NCBI RefSeq assembly: GCF_004359215.1
Contig: NC_090610.1
Location: 11,204,321-11,268,320, forward strand
Source: Bremia lactucae
Taxonomy: Eukaryota > Oomycota > Peronosporomycetes > Peronosporales > Peronosporaceae
Length of the DNA: 64,000 bases
Reading direction: 5' to 3'
Part shown: piece by piece, positions 11,639 through 23,697 of the stretch
How positions within the stretch are numbered: position 1 is the first letter of the stretch
Layout: each line of letters opens with the position of its first letter
Position numbers and translations under genes: made by a program
The notes under the pieces: generated by a model
What the model was told of the DNA's origin: nothing
Databases searched by the model: none
Seen by the model: only the letters and a program-made list of their open reading frames with translations

Positions 11639-12052
11639 TGTAACGGGGTGTCTCGTTACATATATGTTATTTCCTATAAGAGAAATAACACACATTAATT
11701 CATATTAGAGGATTAATAAAGTGTATAAAATTCTTTTCATTTGGCATTTATTTCTCAATATTTTCAATATAAATTTTGGTCAACAAGACAACAGTTTTAT
11801 TAATTGGCTGATTTGAGTTTAAATCAACCTCGGCAATCTTGACCAGACACGATTAGGCGGCGCTATACATAATTTGATATTAATAAATCAAAGTCAGTAG
11901 ATAGAATATCGTAATGTAAGACTTAATATTAATACAGTTTTATTATTTCCTATACTAAAGCCTTAAGTATTGACCTAGAGTTGCTGAGACTTCTTAGCTA
12001 CTATAAATATTCGTCTGCACGTAAGTGTACGTGAAGTATCGAGGCACTTCAC
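11639..12052 (+). repeat. F3-type LTR, 3'-truncated
   Basis: Starts TGTAACGGGGTGTCTCGTTACA and contains the TTATTTCCT palindrome and the GAAGTATCGAGGCACTTC block. It is cut at 12052 by the start of the next F3 LTR, so the two LTRs lie in direct tandem. Confidence 0.65.
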
Positions 12053-12556
12053 TGCAACGGGGTGTCCCGTTACATAAATATTATGTTTATTTTGTAAGAG
12101 CAGTGGTATTTCCTACTAGAAAAAATAACGTTTAGAGGAACAAAGTTTTTATCTTAATTAACTTTGACTTAATAGTTTCAATATTATCAAATTTGGTAAC
12201 ATTGACGCAAAAAGACATTGGTTCTATCGATTGCTTGATTTAAGTTTAAAATAACCCCGCCAATTGTTACAAGACACGATTACGCGTCGCGCAAGGAGGC
12301 GCATTGCATAGGAAGTTGTTAATATATTCAAGCCAGTAGATAGAAGATCGTTATGAAAGCACTTAATATATTAATACATATTAACTTTTTTGTATTTAAA
12401 GCCTTAGAATCTACCTTTAAAGCTACGACTTCTTAGCTGCTGAGAACCACCCTCTGCACGTCGTGAACGTGAAGTAGTTGAGGCACCCCACCTTCCTGTA
12501 ATCAGTGTAGGTTGACTAGTACTGTTATCAGTGTTAGCAAATGGTGCTCCGGTATA
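12053..12556 (+). repeat. F3-type LTR, nearly complete
   Basis: Starts TGCAACGGGGTGTCCCGTTACA and ends ATGGTGCTCCGGTATA. It is immediately followed by CCTGGTAGCACTTCG, the primer-binding-like motif also found after the LTRs at 28265 and 53954. That makes it the 5' LTR of the plus-strand relic to its right. Confidence 0.7.
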
Positions 12557-14140
12557 CCTGGTAGCACTTCGAAGTCAGTTCAACGGCCTACGCATGTTCC
12601 ATCCAACATAAACATGTTTGACGAAAAAGGAGGGAGCTTTTAAGCCCCTCAAGAAGGCTATCACGCAACGCGTGAGAAATTCACTCAGTCGAGTGACCTC
12701 GAATGAAAACCGATCGAACGTATTATATCGGCCGAAGGCGGGACAGCTGTTAATACAACCTTGTACGGTCTACAAGAATAGAAGCAACATGCGGCTATCG
12801 CCGAATTTATACAACAAGGCCCAACAGAAAGGTACCTTGCTTCGCCAGCAAGGTTGTCGGCACGCAGAGGTGTTGAGAGAACAGGGTGCTTAAGAGTTGA
12901 AACTGTTGAGACAGCAGCGTTAAAAAGCTGTAAGCGGGCCGATGCTTCCGCGTCGACCCCAAAGCTTCAAGATTGAAATCTTCAAGCTTAAGGCAGTCAA
13001 AGGCGACTCTCTGCGTTCGTCAAATTAGACGATGCCAGTGAAGCTCGCCGCATCGATGAAGTCGCGACGATAGTGAAATTTTGCATGTCTAACTTGGCCG
13101 GACGTGCCAAATCTTGGGCCTTAGAGCTAGAGCTTCACGACCTAAATTGTGTTTTTGTCGTATGTAGGTCTTAAAGACCCATCTTAGGCAAACCTTCAGG
13201 CCGCCACCTGCCGAATTAAGGGCTCGAACGGAGCTCCTGGATTTGAAACATGGCAAGCGTGACCTTGACGCTTATGCCTAACACACACGGTACATCCTGA
13301 GTTTTTTCATGAGTGATCCAATTGATGAACAAACACAGGTAACTGTGTTCATCGAGAATCTGCCTTTTGGTCCTGTCATAACGCACGTGTTTCAGCTCGA
13401 ATTAGAGACGCTTGGTCACACGATCTCTTTTGCGTGACAAGGAACGCTTTGCCATGAAATATGCACTGGCTAAGTTTACTGTCTACCTATTGGGAGATAG
13501 ACTGTTCATTATTACACGGACCATCCGTCTTTACGCACGGCCGTAAGCAGTACACACCTCTTGTACATAATGGCGAGTTGGTTGTCTTTCTTAGCGAAGT
13601 ATAATTTTCCGTGGAATACAGACAGGACAACTGATCGTCTTCAATTATGTCCTTTCGCGCCGGCTGCGCAAATCAACAGTTAGGACAAGCCCACTGTTGC
13701 AATAATAAGTGTTTTATCGCTAACATTAGTTGACGACGTAAGAAGAACCTATTAAAAAGATAAGACTCTTAAAGGTTTGATAATACACCTCAGAGATCCA
13801 TCACAACAATCCTAAAAAGGGTTGTCGAGTTCGCTCGATCTTCATCAGATCGATAAACAACACACTGAATTACAGTATTTTACAGTTATTGCTGACGACA
13901 CAGCTCGTGTCGTCGTACCGACTCATAACAATGCATCATGTATGAGTGTCATGATGCATTAATAAGTGAGCATCGTGGACGTGAGAAGACTTATTTTACT
14001 GTAAATCGCGATATCTGCTCTCACCAATTTGAAATCTTACGCAAGTATATACGTGCTTGTGAAGTTTTCAACTGGTGAACCCTAGTGCTTTATGCCCTGC
14101 TCCGTTTCAACCTCTGCCTGTTCCGGCAGAGTGTTGAGTG
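12557..14140 (+). pseudogene. F3 gypsy relic: gag fused by deletion to RNase H and integrase N-terminus
   Basis: Primer-binding-like motif, then F3 gag (ARSKP/LGREAK-type retrotrans_gag, LELETLGHTIS at about 13400-13430). At about 13437 the gag sequence jumps directly to the RNase H segment MKYALAKFTVYLLGDR and LRTA. This is followed by the spacer, the H2C2 region (RVVVPTHNN) and integrase start (EILRKYIRACE). Protease, RT and most of RNase H are missing. Stops and shifts are frequent. At about 14140 it abuts a minus-strand integrase from another copy. Confidence 0.65.
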
Positions 14141-15310
14141 TCCTCGGACCGTACCGGTTGATTCGGAACCGGAGAAGCTTCGTAATGGTAGCACAAGCAA
14201 AGACATCCAACGTAAATCGTAGGATTCTTACGCAATTTACAAAGCAGCTCGATCGTGCACGCATTGCCTTGGCGGCCGATTAACTTGGTCAGGAATTTAT
14301 ATATGTTACAGCCCACATTCGTCAGTACAAGTTTAAAAGATCTACCGTAGACAGTAGAACATGATTGTAACCTTTCTATTTTTTTCTTATTTCTGATTCT
14401 GTCGGTCCAGGGCATTAGCAATGTAATCCTGTACGAAACAGACGTCGGCTTTTCGTGCCCGCAATCACGTAACGGGAGTAATCCATGCTCGACCGTCGAC
14501 AGACTCGATATCATGATCCTCTTTTGTGAGCGCGTCATTGTTCTCCCTTTTATTATTGCTGTCGATGCTGAGCATATTAGCGTCATTAATATGAAAGTCA
14601 TCAATAACCTTATCGCTATAACTGAGTTTGTCACCTTCGATGTAAAATAAATCCAAATCATTTTCCTTCTCGTTGACTTTTGAGTCAATAAAAATGAGCA
14701 AGAGGTAGATTGTTCGTTGCTCAAGCGAGTCCGGCTTCCTTGATTTAATGTCCCTTTCAACAAGGTAGGTAGGTATACGTGGACGGCGTAAGGTTTTTAT
14801 GAAAATCGGTGTATCCTTTGATTTAGAAGCATGCACAAAAATGCTAATCGCAAATTCTACCAGCGGCAAGAACTCGCTTTATATCGTAAAAGTGTGAACG
14901 TGTCCACGTAATATTTCTTCGAGGTGACGATTTGCATGTAATGTCTTACCATCTGTTTCAGGAAGGTCCGAAGCTGATTTAAACACGGGTTGCAAAAACT
15001 CTGCCATGAATTTGGGGTCTCGATCTGAGACCAGTTCACGGGGTAACCCATGGAGTCGAAAATCGTGTCAATAAAGACACGAGCACATATTTTGGCTGTG
15101 ATTGGCTCCGGGTTTGCAACGAGATGTATTTTTTTTGCTGAAGCGATCGACATAGCCAAGAAAACCACTGTTCTGGTGAGCGGCTTCGGGGAAATCGAAG
15201 ACGAAGGCCGTATATACGGGTTGCGCCAACGACAGGTGGACCTGGATTTGAGACTAAAGTCTAGCTGTCACCACCTCGTCGCGGAGGGTTTGATGCACGC
15301 GTTTGCTTGA
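14141..15310 (-). pseudogene. Gypsy integrase core and C-terminal domain relic (element X)
   Basis: The minus strand reads integrase core pieces (ICARVFIDTIF with MGYP; MPLVEFAISIFVHASKSK; LRRPRIPTY). The C-terminal domain follows: DRIRNKKKIERLQ, NVGCNIYKFLTKLIG, RQGNACTIEL and PTIYVG. At least four frame breaks are present. It is the 3' part of the minus-strand element whose RT lies at 15380-16440. Confidence 0.65.
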
Positions 15311-15379
15311 CAGTTGGTCGATCGCAACTTGCGCTCGCCGCGAAGAAAAGACAACCATCTCACCATTTTCTTTACGAGA

Positions 15380-16440
15380 GTTGTGAACTGTTTACGTCCG
15401 TGCGTAAAGACGCATGGTCCGTAAAACAATGAACCGTCTATATCCCAAGAGACAGACCCTCAACTTAGCCAGTGCATATTCATCACAGGGAGTTCGTTGT
15501 CATGCACTGAGTAGTTGCGTTCAGCTGGTTGCAGCAGACGCTCAAAAAGTTACAGACGAGTCGCTTTGCGCCGTCTGTGTCATATTGCATCAACGCACAA
15601 CCAATTCCAAAATCGCTGGCGTCACATACCACATGAAATGGTCTGTCTTGGTCCGCAATCGCCAGGACTAGCGATTGCATGAAGCTTTGCTTGATAACCC
15701 TCAAGGGAACGCTGGCAACCAGCGTTCCATGACCACTTTACTTTTTTCTTCAACAAAGAAGAAATATCTACTGTCATTTTGGCATAATTGCGTGAGCACT
15801 TATGTAAGTACGCCGCTAAGACGATGCACTTTCGATGTCCCTTTACATCCACTGTCGCAGGCCAGTCGGTGATCGCCTTGATCCCTTTCCGGATTAGGGC
15901 GTACACCGTGTCAACCCACGATGCACCCAAGAATTGTTATTTCGCTTGCAGCATGTATACACTTCGTGAGATTTGCATGCAGCTTATGCTTACGCACACG
16001 TGTAAGAATCTTTTGGACGTGGGTACAATGTACATCAAAGTCCGACTTTCCAATCATGGCTCTGCTATGAACGAAGTCATCATCAAAATAACTCAGTCGA
16101 AATCTCGCACCGATCTCACCAGATTGGTAACACATCTGTTGAATGTTGCAGGGGTATTAATAAGCCCCTGTAGCACAAAAAAGCCACTCCCATAGCATTC
16201 CGCTTATAGAACTTATTGCTAGGAAAGGGATATTCTGTTTACGAATAAGGACATAATATGCACAATTCGCCACCCTCCTGCTGCTTTACGCACATAGAAG
16301 GTCGGACAGCTATGTATGGAGGTTGACTCCCTCACATCGTCCACTTTCACGCGATCGGCAAATAATTTTCGATCGAAAAACAATGTCATGTAGCAGTGGC
16401 TATTGTCTTGTTCACAAGGCAATGGCCACTGCTTTATGAC
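15380..16440 (-). pseudogene. Gypsy reverse transcriptase and RNase H relic (element X)
   Basis: RT motifs are read on the minus strand in several frames: FYVRKAAGGWRIVH, then YFDDDFVHSRA (catalytic FDD core), HKLHANLTKCI and ILGCIVG. The tether IKAITDWPATVDVKG, YAKMTVDISSLLKKKVKW and the RNase H start FHVVCDASDFGIGCAL follow. RNase H ends near YALAKLRVCLLGYR, about 15390. The element is not functional. Confidence 0.7.
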
Positions 16441-17529
16441 ATTTACTTTCGACCCTGTTATCAGGTCGATTTCGTGTCATGCGCCTTTATCCATTGGCAA
16501 GTCGCAAGGTACGGATTTAGGGAATACATCTTTAAAGTCTTACTTTAAGAAATTGTCAACAAAGACCCCCACGATTAAAACGTAAACCGTTCAATCGGGG
16601 TCTTCTCATCGGGGACACTTTCGTCCATCCATGAGCTGCTGAGAATTCGTTCGTTCTCAGGAAATACTATCGCCGACCGAATAACAGCCACGTACTTGTT
16701 ATCTGTGACAAGTACGTAGATCAGATTAGCTTTTTTGTACCCTTACGCTAATCACGCAAGAACGATTTCGATTATAGCGTTGGCAATTGAGTAATCTTCG
16801 GACTTAAATTCGAAGGCGCTATCAGATCAAGTGGATAAGCGCCTACACTTGATCCGTTGTTTAGTAGGACATTTAATGTCGCAGTTTCCTCTTTGGAACC
16901 TTTTTTACAGGTACTTCGGAACCTTTGACCACAGGTTTCTTAGATTTTTTTCCCGCAGAATCATTGCGACTTATTCCCATAAATTTTATTCGGAAAGTAA
17001 TCTCCCCAACTGCCCTAAGCTGTGGTTGCGCAACCACAGCGGGATCCTCAACTTTTCAATCGATCTAGGATTTTCGCACTGTCTCTTATAGATAGGAATT
17101 TTAAATCTTCTTGGATGATGCTTACGAAGAAACTATCCTTGTTTTGTACCACTTAACTTGTTCGAGTGGTTGAACTTCGACGCTTCCAGTGCTTGGGCGC
17201 AGCCGTCGTTTTCTATGTACACATCACAATTTAGGACTTTCAACGCTGCCACTGCCTGTGCACAATCAGGATGTAGCTCCACAGTGTGATCGGTTGTCAC
17301 ACTGAGAACATTGTACAGTCGTACTAAAGACAGAACCACAAGTGAGGCCATTGCACTCACTCTTAGGACATCCACACGCTTGTAGCCGCTCCAAGACGTT
17401 CATCAGATCACCATCTGATGAACGAGAGGCAGGTATCGTCACGGATTGATGCTGTCAATTTATGCATGGCTGTACTTTTGAGCCATGGTTATCCAAGTAT
17501 GACATCAAATTTGTCATCTAAATCCAGTA
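16441..17529 (-). other. Protease-RT spacer of element X
   Basis: Position and similarity to the equivalent region of the F1 copies (about 19900-20830) mark this as the poorly conserved linker between protease and RT of the minus-strand element. It is full of stops and no domain can be named. Confidence 0.45.
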
Positions 17530-18240
17530 CGATTAAAAAAAATTATCGTACTGTTTACTTTTTGACGTGAACCGGATACCAACTACACGTTTCTTTACTG
17601 TTATAGATGCGCCTGTGGCTAGGCGCACTGTCATCCTTGTAGAAGGGATATCGCGCTTAATACATTGGAGTCTGCGATCTTCTAGCGAATGCCGTCGAAT
17701 GTAATTGTTCGACGCCCCACAATCGACTAGGGACTTTAGTGGCAACTTATTCACCAATTTTAGTATCAAGATAATAAGGTTTACCTCATCACCTGGGGCA
17801 GTTACATACAATGTGTGTGTGTGAAGAGCAACTTTCGTCAAAAGGTCTGCAAACCTTTTTGACGCTGCTGGATTAGTAAGGCGCTCCGCACTTACTGACC
17901 CCGACCGTCTCTTTACGATTCGCCTCTTGTTGCGATTTTGTAACTGCCTCCTCCGCAGTTTCTAGCGAGAGTCAATCGTTTTGCTCAGTATTTTTAGGTC
18001 CTGGGCGTGGAGCACTACACTCATAGGCGTAGTGGCCCGTCTTTTGACAACGATTGTATTTTGCAAAACGTTTGTGTCTTGAAGAGAGGCTTCTAGCTCT
18101 TCACATACGATAGGTTCTGAACCTCCGTTTTCTTGTCGTATCGGAGAACGATAAGCTCCAGAGTGGACGAAAATCTGTTTAAGACTGAAGTCACCGTGTT
18201 CCGCCATAGAGATCGCTTCCTCGAATGATTTTAGTTCAAG
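17530..18240 (-). pseudogene. Gypsy gag 3' end and aspartic protease relic (element X)
   Basis: Gag segment: LKSFEEAISMAEHGDFSLK, then FVHSGAYRSPIRQENGGSEP, close to the F3 copy at 54800-54930. The protease follows: LKSLVDCGASNNYIRRHSLE (active-site Asp kept in VDCGAS), then MTVRLATGASITVKKRVVG. The gag 5' end is replaced by a copia fragment at 18241. Confidence 0.7.
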
Positions 18241-18769
18241 CCGAAAAACAAATTATTGCGAGTGGATAACCAAGCAGCTTTGAAACAAGTTGACGGTGAG
18301 AGAGCTTCGGCTAAGGCCAAACATATTGATGTGCGCATCAAGTTTGTCGGTGATTTCGCGAAGCGAGGAATTATAAAGCCTGAATATCGAGAAAGGTCGA
18401 GTATGCCTGCAGACATACTTACGAAGGCATTGGCTGCACCGAGATTGGTCGAGATGCGTCAAGTGATCGGTTTAAAATGAATCGATCGGAGTCGACGATG
18501 ACAGAGCAAGGATCAAGTGTTTTGTCAGTATAGTTTCGACGAGGAGGAGTGTTGAAAGGCAAGCTTCAAATTGATATACCAAGAGTGTGGTACTAGTATC
18601 AGTTTTTGATATCATCTTTGCGCCGAGCAACTGTGGGAGTTTCATTTTATGATTTCTTCTGCAGGAAGGTTTTGATAGCTAGCCAGGAGATAATGAAACA
18701 AATAACACTCTCTCTTTTGCATCTAATTGTGTGTCCTCTGTCTCTACCTTTGTATATTGACTTCTAACA
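18241..18769 (+). mobile_element. 3' end of a Ty1/Copia retrotransposon with LTR
   Basis: The plus strand encodes the last part of a copia RNase H: RVDNQAALKQVDGERASAKA, then KHIDVRIKFVGDF, SSMPADILTKALAAPR, and a stop at 18480. A purine tract GAGGAGGAG at 18541-18549 precedes a 220-bp LTR (18550-18769) starting TGTTGAAAGGC and ending CTTCTAACA. Everything upstream of RNase H is missing. It sits between two gypsy relics (element X gag to the left, element Y RNase H to the right), so it marks a junction. Confidence 0.8.
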
Positions 18770-21700
18770 GTCCGTATTTACGATAAACGCTCTATCTCCC
18801 AAGAGATAGACCCTAAATTTAGCCAGTGCATATTCATCACAAGGAGTTCGTTATCATGCACTGAGTAGCTGCATTCAGCTGGTTGCAGCTGACGCTCAAA
18901 AAGAAACAGACGACGCGCTCTGCGCCGTCCGTATTGTATTGCATTACGCACAGCCGATTGCGAAATCGCTGGCGTCACATACCACATGAAATGGTCTGTC
19001 TTGGTCCGCAATCGCCAGGACTAGCGATTGCATGAAGCTTTGCTTGATAACCCTCAAAGATTGCTGGCAACCAGCGTTCCATGACCACTTTACTTTTTTT
19101 TTTAACAAAGAAGAAAGATCTACTGTAATTCCGGCATATTGCGTCAGCACTTATGTAAGTACGCCGCCAAGCCGATAAACTTATAATGTCCCTTTACATC
19201 CACTGTCGCAGGCCAGTCGGTAATTGCCTTGATCTTTTCGGGATCAGGGCGCACGCCGTGTTTACCGACGATGCACCCAAGAAGTAGTATTTAACTTGCA
19301 GCCACTATTCACTTCTTGAGATTTGAGTATAATTCATGCTTTCGCATAAGTGTAAGAACCTAACGATCGTGGGTTTTATGAGCTTTCACGTCCGTCCTTT
19401 CGTTCATAGCCCGGCTACGAACGAAAAATCGTCGAAATAACTCAGTTCGAATTCTTGCACCGGTCTCAACAGATTCGTTACGCATCTGTTGAATGTTGCA
19501 GGGGTGTTACTAAGCCCCTGTGGCATTACTAGCTATTCCCAGAGCATCCCACTAGAAGCGCTCACTGCAGTGTACGGGATGTCCCTTTCACGCATAAGGA
19601 TTCGAAAAAATCAATCCATCAGATCCATAGACGAAAAGGTAATACTCTTAGACAAGCCATCTATGATTACGTCTCTTTTGGGTATCGGCGTTTGAGCCGG
19701 TACCGTGGCATCATTCAGATTATTGAATGCGTGCATTATCCGCCACTATCCTGAGGCCTTTCACACACAGAAGGTCGGAGAGCTATATGGGGGGGTTACT
19801 CCCTAACATGGCCCGCTTTTAATCGATCGGTAAAGAATTTATCAATCGCAAGCAATTGTACACAAGGCAAGGGCCACTGCTTCACGACACAGTACTTCGA
19901 GCCCGGTTTAATCTCATGTCAAGTACCTTTACCCTAAGGCAACTTGCATGGAACTGCTTCAGGGAATACATCCCTGAATTCAATCAAACCTTGTATAAAG
20001 GATTGGTCTTAAGTGACTCCCAGGATTGAGTAGTATATCTCTCAATCGATTATTCACATCAAGGACACTCCCGTTGATCGATGAGCTGCTGAGAACCCAT
20101 TCGTTCTCTGCAAAAAGTAACTGCTGACCGGATATCGGCTGCGTATTCGTCCTCTGTGACGAGTACGCAGATCTGCTGTATTCTACCACTATGCATATCT
20201 CTTAAGAACCGCTATGGTTCTAGGGTTGGTAATTGAGTTATCTCCGAAGTTAACTTCGGAGGCGCATACAGATCGAGAGTATAAGCGCCCACTTTTGATC
20301 CGTTATTCACCGAGACATTCAATGTCTCGGTTTCTTCATGAATCCCTTTTCCACAGGCTGCCGAGAGATTAATCCCTCGGGATGCTGAAGTCTTGTCACA
20401 TCAGCATTAACGATTTGAGGAGATTTCTCCTCAAGTACGTGGGGACTTATTTCCTCAGCGTGTTCTGACTGAGACTGCGCTATCACAGTCGGGTCCTCTA
20501 TGGTCGACACTCTGCTCGACCTAGGATCATCGTTGTGTCCCTTTAGGCAACCGATATCTTCCTTGAATGTCGCCCGATAGGCGTACATTCATGTCTCAAT
20601 CCACTCGACTGTTTCGAGTGGTGGACCTTCGGCGCTGCCTGTGCATTAGCACAGCCACCGGTAGCTGACTCCAGAGTGTGATTAGTAATCACACTGTGAT
20701 CTTGTGCAGTCGTACTAACGACCGTACTTTAAGTGAGGCCATCGCTTTCACACGTAGTAAATCCACACGCTTGTGGACGCTCCAAGACGTTCATCAGATG
20801 GCCATCTGATGAACGAGTGGCAGGCATCTTAAGGGGTCGATGCTGCCAGCTTATCCTTGGCTCGTATTTTTGAGCCAAGGTAAACCTAGGATGACATCAA
20901 TTTGTCATCCGAATCCAGTACGATGGAATCATCATCATACTGTAAATCTTTCAATGTGTAGTGAAATTTCACTACCCGTTCCATCACTATTATGCATGCG
21001 CCTGTCGCAAGACGCACCGTCATATTCGTTGGAGGGATGTCGCGCCCAACATATTAAGCCTACGACACTCTAGCCACTGGCGACGAATAAAGCTATTCGA
21101 CGCCCCATAGTTCACTAGGGCTCTAAGTGAAAAAACATTTGTCACTTTTAATTTTCAAGGTGATGAGGGATACCTCATCACCAGGTGCAGAGACACATAA
21201 CGATTGTGTGTCTGGAGCAACTTTAGTCAAGAGATTTTCAAATTCTCTTGAGGTTGCTGGATCAGTAGGGCGTTGCGCCCCTACTGACCCCGACCACTTT
21301 TTGGCGGTCCGCCTTGCTGTTGCGATTTCGCAACAACGTCGGACTCATGACCGTTGTCCTTTTTGGCATTCGGTCCAAATTTACGTTCAGTGCCCCTTGG
21401 TACTGGGCGTGGGCCACTACACTCATAAGCGTAGTGACCTAACTTTTGGCAGCGATGGCATTTCTGCAATCTCTTATTGTTCGAAAAGCGATGTCTCTCG
21501 CTTTCGACATTAAAGAGGTCCATAGGTTCTGGACCTCCAAGCTCGCGTCGTCGTGGAGGATGATATACGATGACGAACTAGCTTGAGCCTGTCTCAAGCT
21601 AAAGTCCTCCTGTTCCGCAACGGATATTGCTTTTTCAAGCGTATCCAGTTCCAAGCGGAACAGGTGGGTCTTTACGGGACCATCCGTAAGACCTTGCATG

Positions 21701-22394
21701 AACACCGTAATCAACGTGTGTTCTTGGACTATGTTATTTGTTATACAACTCGCTAAGAGTCGTATGTGCTGAAAATATGCGTGAACATCACGCTTGCCTT
21801 GCTTAAGTTTCAGAAGCTCTGAACGAGCTCTGAACTCAGCCCTTGGCGGTTCAAACGTCTGTTTGAGCCGGGCTTTAAAAGCCTATAGCGACCCAAAGAC
21901 GTATGGGTCGCGCAACGTAAGGCTCAATGCCCAAGTTTTGGAGCGACCTGCCTAATCTGATTGAGCGAATGCGACTTGCATTTGCTCGTCGACGATGTGA
22001 CGTGCCCTTAATGCATCGTCCAACTCGACAAACCATCTCAAGAGAGAGTCTTCTTCGACTCCCCTATACTTAGAGATGTCAATCTTTCAGGTTTCCGGAC
22101 GACGCGTGTGCGTCATCCCAGGTACAGGGTTCTGTACTTGTTGTAACCTCAACAATTCTGCCTGTTGAGAGCCTTGCGGATTAAGCAAGGCTACCTTCTC
22201 CTTCGCCTCGTCATGTTCATGTGTATGAACTTGGCGATGATAAATAGAGGGCATCTTTGTCAAAATCGGACAGCATGGCCAAGATGGCATCGTTCCCTAC
22301 GGTCGAACTCATTCGTTTGACCGCACTCCTTTCTATGTCACTTAGAAAGGAGTAGCTATCACGCGAAACGGACGAACTACAAAGTGCTACCAGG
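18770..22394 (-). pseudogene. F1 gypsy relic, element Y: gag, protease, RT, start of RNase H
   Basis: Order on the minus strand from the 5' LTR: gag N-terminus (SYSFLSDIERSAVKRM, VGNDAILAMLSDFDK), retrotrans_gag (GLTDGPVKTHLFRLELDTLE, AISVAEQEDFSL), CCHC knuckle CHRCQKLGHYAYEC near 21440, and protease ALVNYGASNSFIRRQ near 21110. In the protease the catalytic Asp appears as Asn (VNYGAS). RT and tether follow (VDLSSLLKKKVKWSW), then RNase H (FHVVCDASDFAIGCA), ending where the copia fragment begins. Gag is broken by stops, and RT is barely readable. Positions 19225-21660 are shared with the other F1 copy. Confidence 0.7.
19225..21660. repeat. Long direct repeat, copy 1 (partner 36790-39225)
   Basis: About 2,436 bp matches 36790-39225 at a constant offset of 17,565 bp with no indel. 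All open frames inside translate identically and every segment I compared base by base was identical. Just outside, the two copies differ (mismatch at 19224/36789; from 21661/39226 several differences and a 50-bp-class insertion). Confidence 0.85.
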
Positions 22395-22832
22395 TGTAAC
22401 GGAGCACTACTGACTTGTACTGTTTCAATAAAAGTCCACTTCGCACTGCCTCGGTGCGAGTGGTGCCTCACGTCAGTTCACGCACCTAGTACGTGCAAAG
22501 GAAGACTCTCTTTATAGCACTTGCTTAAAAGAGGTTGATAAAACCGTATTTAATATAATTAAGTTCTTCTGCTTCTGTCTATTAAGTACTAAATTAATTT
22601 TAAACTAATACAAAACATGTAATGAAGTCTTATCTGTCTTTTTCTTTTGCGTGCGTCCAGCGCTGACTGGACCGCGGAGAAAGTAGATATAATGGTGTAT
22701 ATCTACCAATAGATAAGCTTTTAGGAAATTACCACGTAAAGATATATTCTCCAAATATTCTCTACCTTTTAGATAATATACAATTAACAACCTTAAAGTG
22801 TTAATTTTCTTGTAACGATACACCCCGTTACA
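22395..22832 (-). repeat. F1-type LTR, 5' LTR of element Y
   Basis: 438 bp bounded by TGTAACGGAGCAC and CACCCCGTTACA. On the minus strand it is followed by CCTGGTAGCACTTTG, the primer-binding-like motif, and then gag, so this is the 5' LTR of a minus-strand element. Confidence 0.8.
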
Positions 22833-22835
22833 CGT

Positions 22836-23039
22836 GTAGATCGGTTGATTCAAACTAAAATCAACCAATTAAAAGAATCACTGTCTTATCGCGTCAATAT
22901 TACCAAAATTGGTAATATTGGAACTGTTAAGTCGAATTTGATAAAAGACCAAAAAATCTATTGATTTTCTCTTAAAGGAAATCGTATTTATTATTCCTCT
23001 TACCGAAAATAATATTTATGAAACGGAAACACCATTACA
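22836..23039 (-). repeat. F3-type LTR fragment
   Basis: Minus-oriented F3 LTR U3 part (TGTAATGGTGTTTCCGTTTCA end, TTATTCCTCT hairpin, TCAATATTACC, GTTGATTCAAACTAAAATCAAC). Element Y appears to have inserted into or recombined with it. Confidence 0.55.
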
Positions 23040-23271
23040 ATGTACTTACAGGGCTTTTTAAATATGACCTGAATGCCTTTAAGAAATTACCCCGTATTCA
23101 CCTAACATATGCTCCAGCGCAATTAACAAATTGACGAAATTGACAACCAGAAATAATTCGGAGTGTACTACTTCAATAGCTTTTAAATGTCAAGTAAAAT
23201 TTGACGCTTACAGATTTAATTAATACATCAACATTAAATTACGTAGCATCATTGTTGTTTGTATTATCCTT

Positions 23272-23697
23272 TTAGTTGTCATCTGTATTGAGCTTTTCCA
23301 TGCCATTTTCAAGATCTATTCTCTTTCTTGCATCGGCTCTTTTTCTTCTTTTTGCTGCCATTGTTTTTTCAACTGGGTCTATCTCTCTTTTTACAGTCTC
23401 TGATTTGCTTGTAGCTCCTTTTGCGGTTGAAGCTGTATCAGTAATCTCTTTCGCGGCTTCTTGGAACAACTTCTCGTCTTCTTTGGAGAATTTGAATAGT
23501 TTGGAGCTGGAAAACATTCTCTCCTCAGATTTCGCAGATTTGCGCAGTTCTCCAGCTTTCAGGTATCTAGCAACTGGCGCGACTGGGATTGTGTCACGCA
23601 TTTCCTGCTCTATATTAGCGGCTACGAGGAAAGCACTCGAATCTCCGAGGGAAATCGCAGACACAAAAATACTGCTAATCAGGAGCATACGCACCAT
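23272..23697 (-). CDS. Candidate secreted RXLR-like (RXLK-EER) effector
   Basis: 141 residues, intronless. The N-terminus is a plausible signal peptide (MVRMLLISSIFVSAISLGDS, residues 1-20, cleavage likely near 20-28). At residues 44-47 lies RYLK, followed at 58-60 by EER (spacing 10), which matches the RXLR-dEER layout of oomycete host-translocated effectors with a Lys in the last position. The C-terminal half is charged and helical (FSKEDEKLFQEAAKEITDT) and contains KRRKR at 116-120, a possible nuclear localisation signal. I chose the ATG at 23697 because it starts the signal peptide; an in-frame ATG at 23796 would bury it. Upstream, TCATTTTGCTTCC near 23742-23756 (minus strand) resembles an oomycete Inr. 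No WY-fold could be recognised. It is alone in a TE-free island between gypsy nests. Host target unknown. Confidence 0.65.
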   Translation of the reverse strand: MVRMLLISSIFVSAISLGDSSAFLVAANIEQEMRDTIPVAPVARYLKAGELRKSAKSEERMFSSSKLFKFSKEDEKLFQEAAKEITDTASTAKGATSKSETVKREIDPVEKTMAAKRRKRADARKRIDLENGMEKLNTDDN

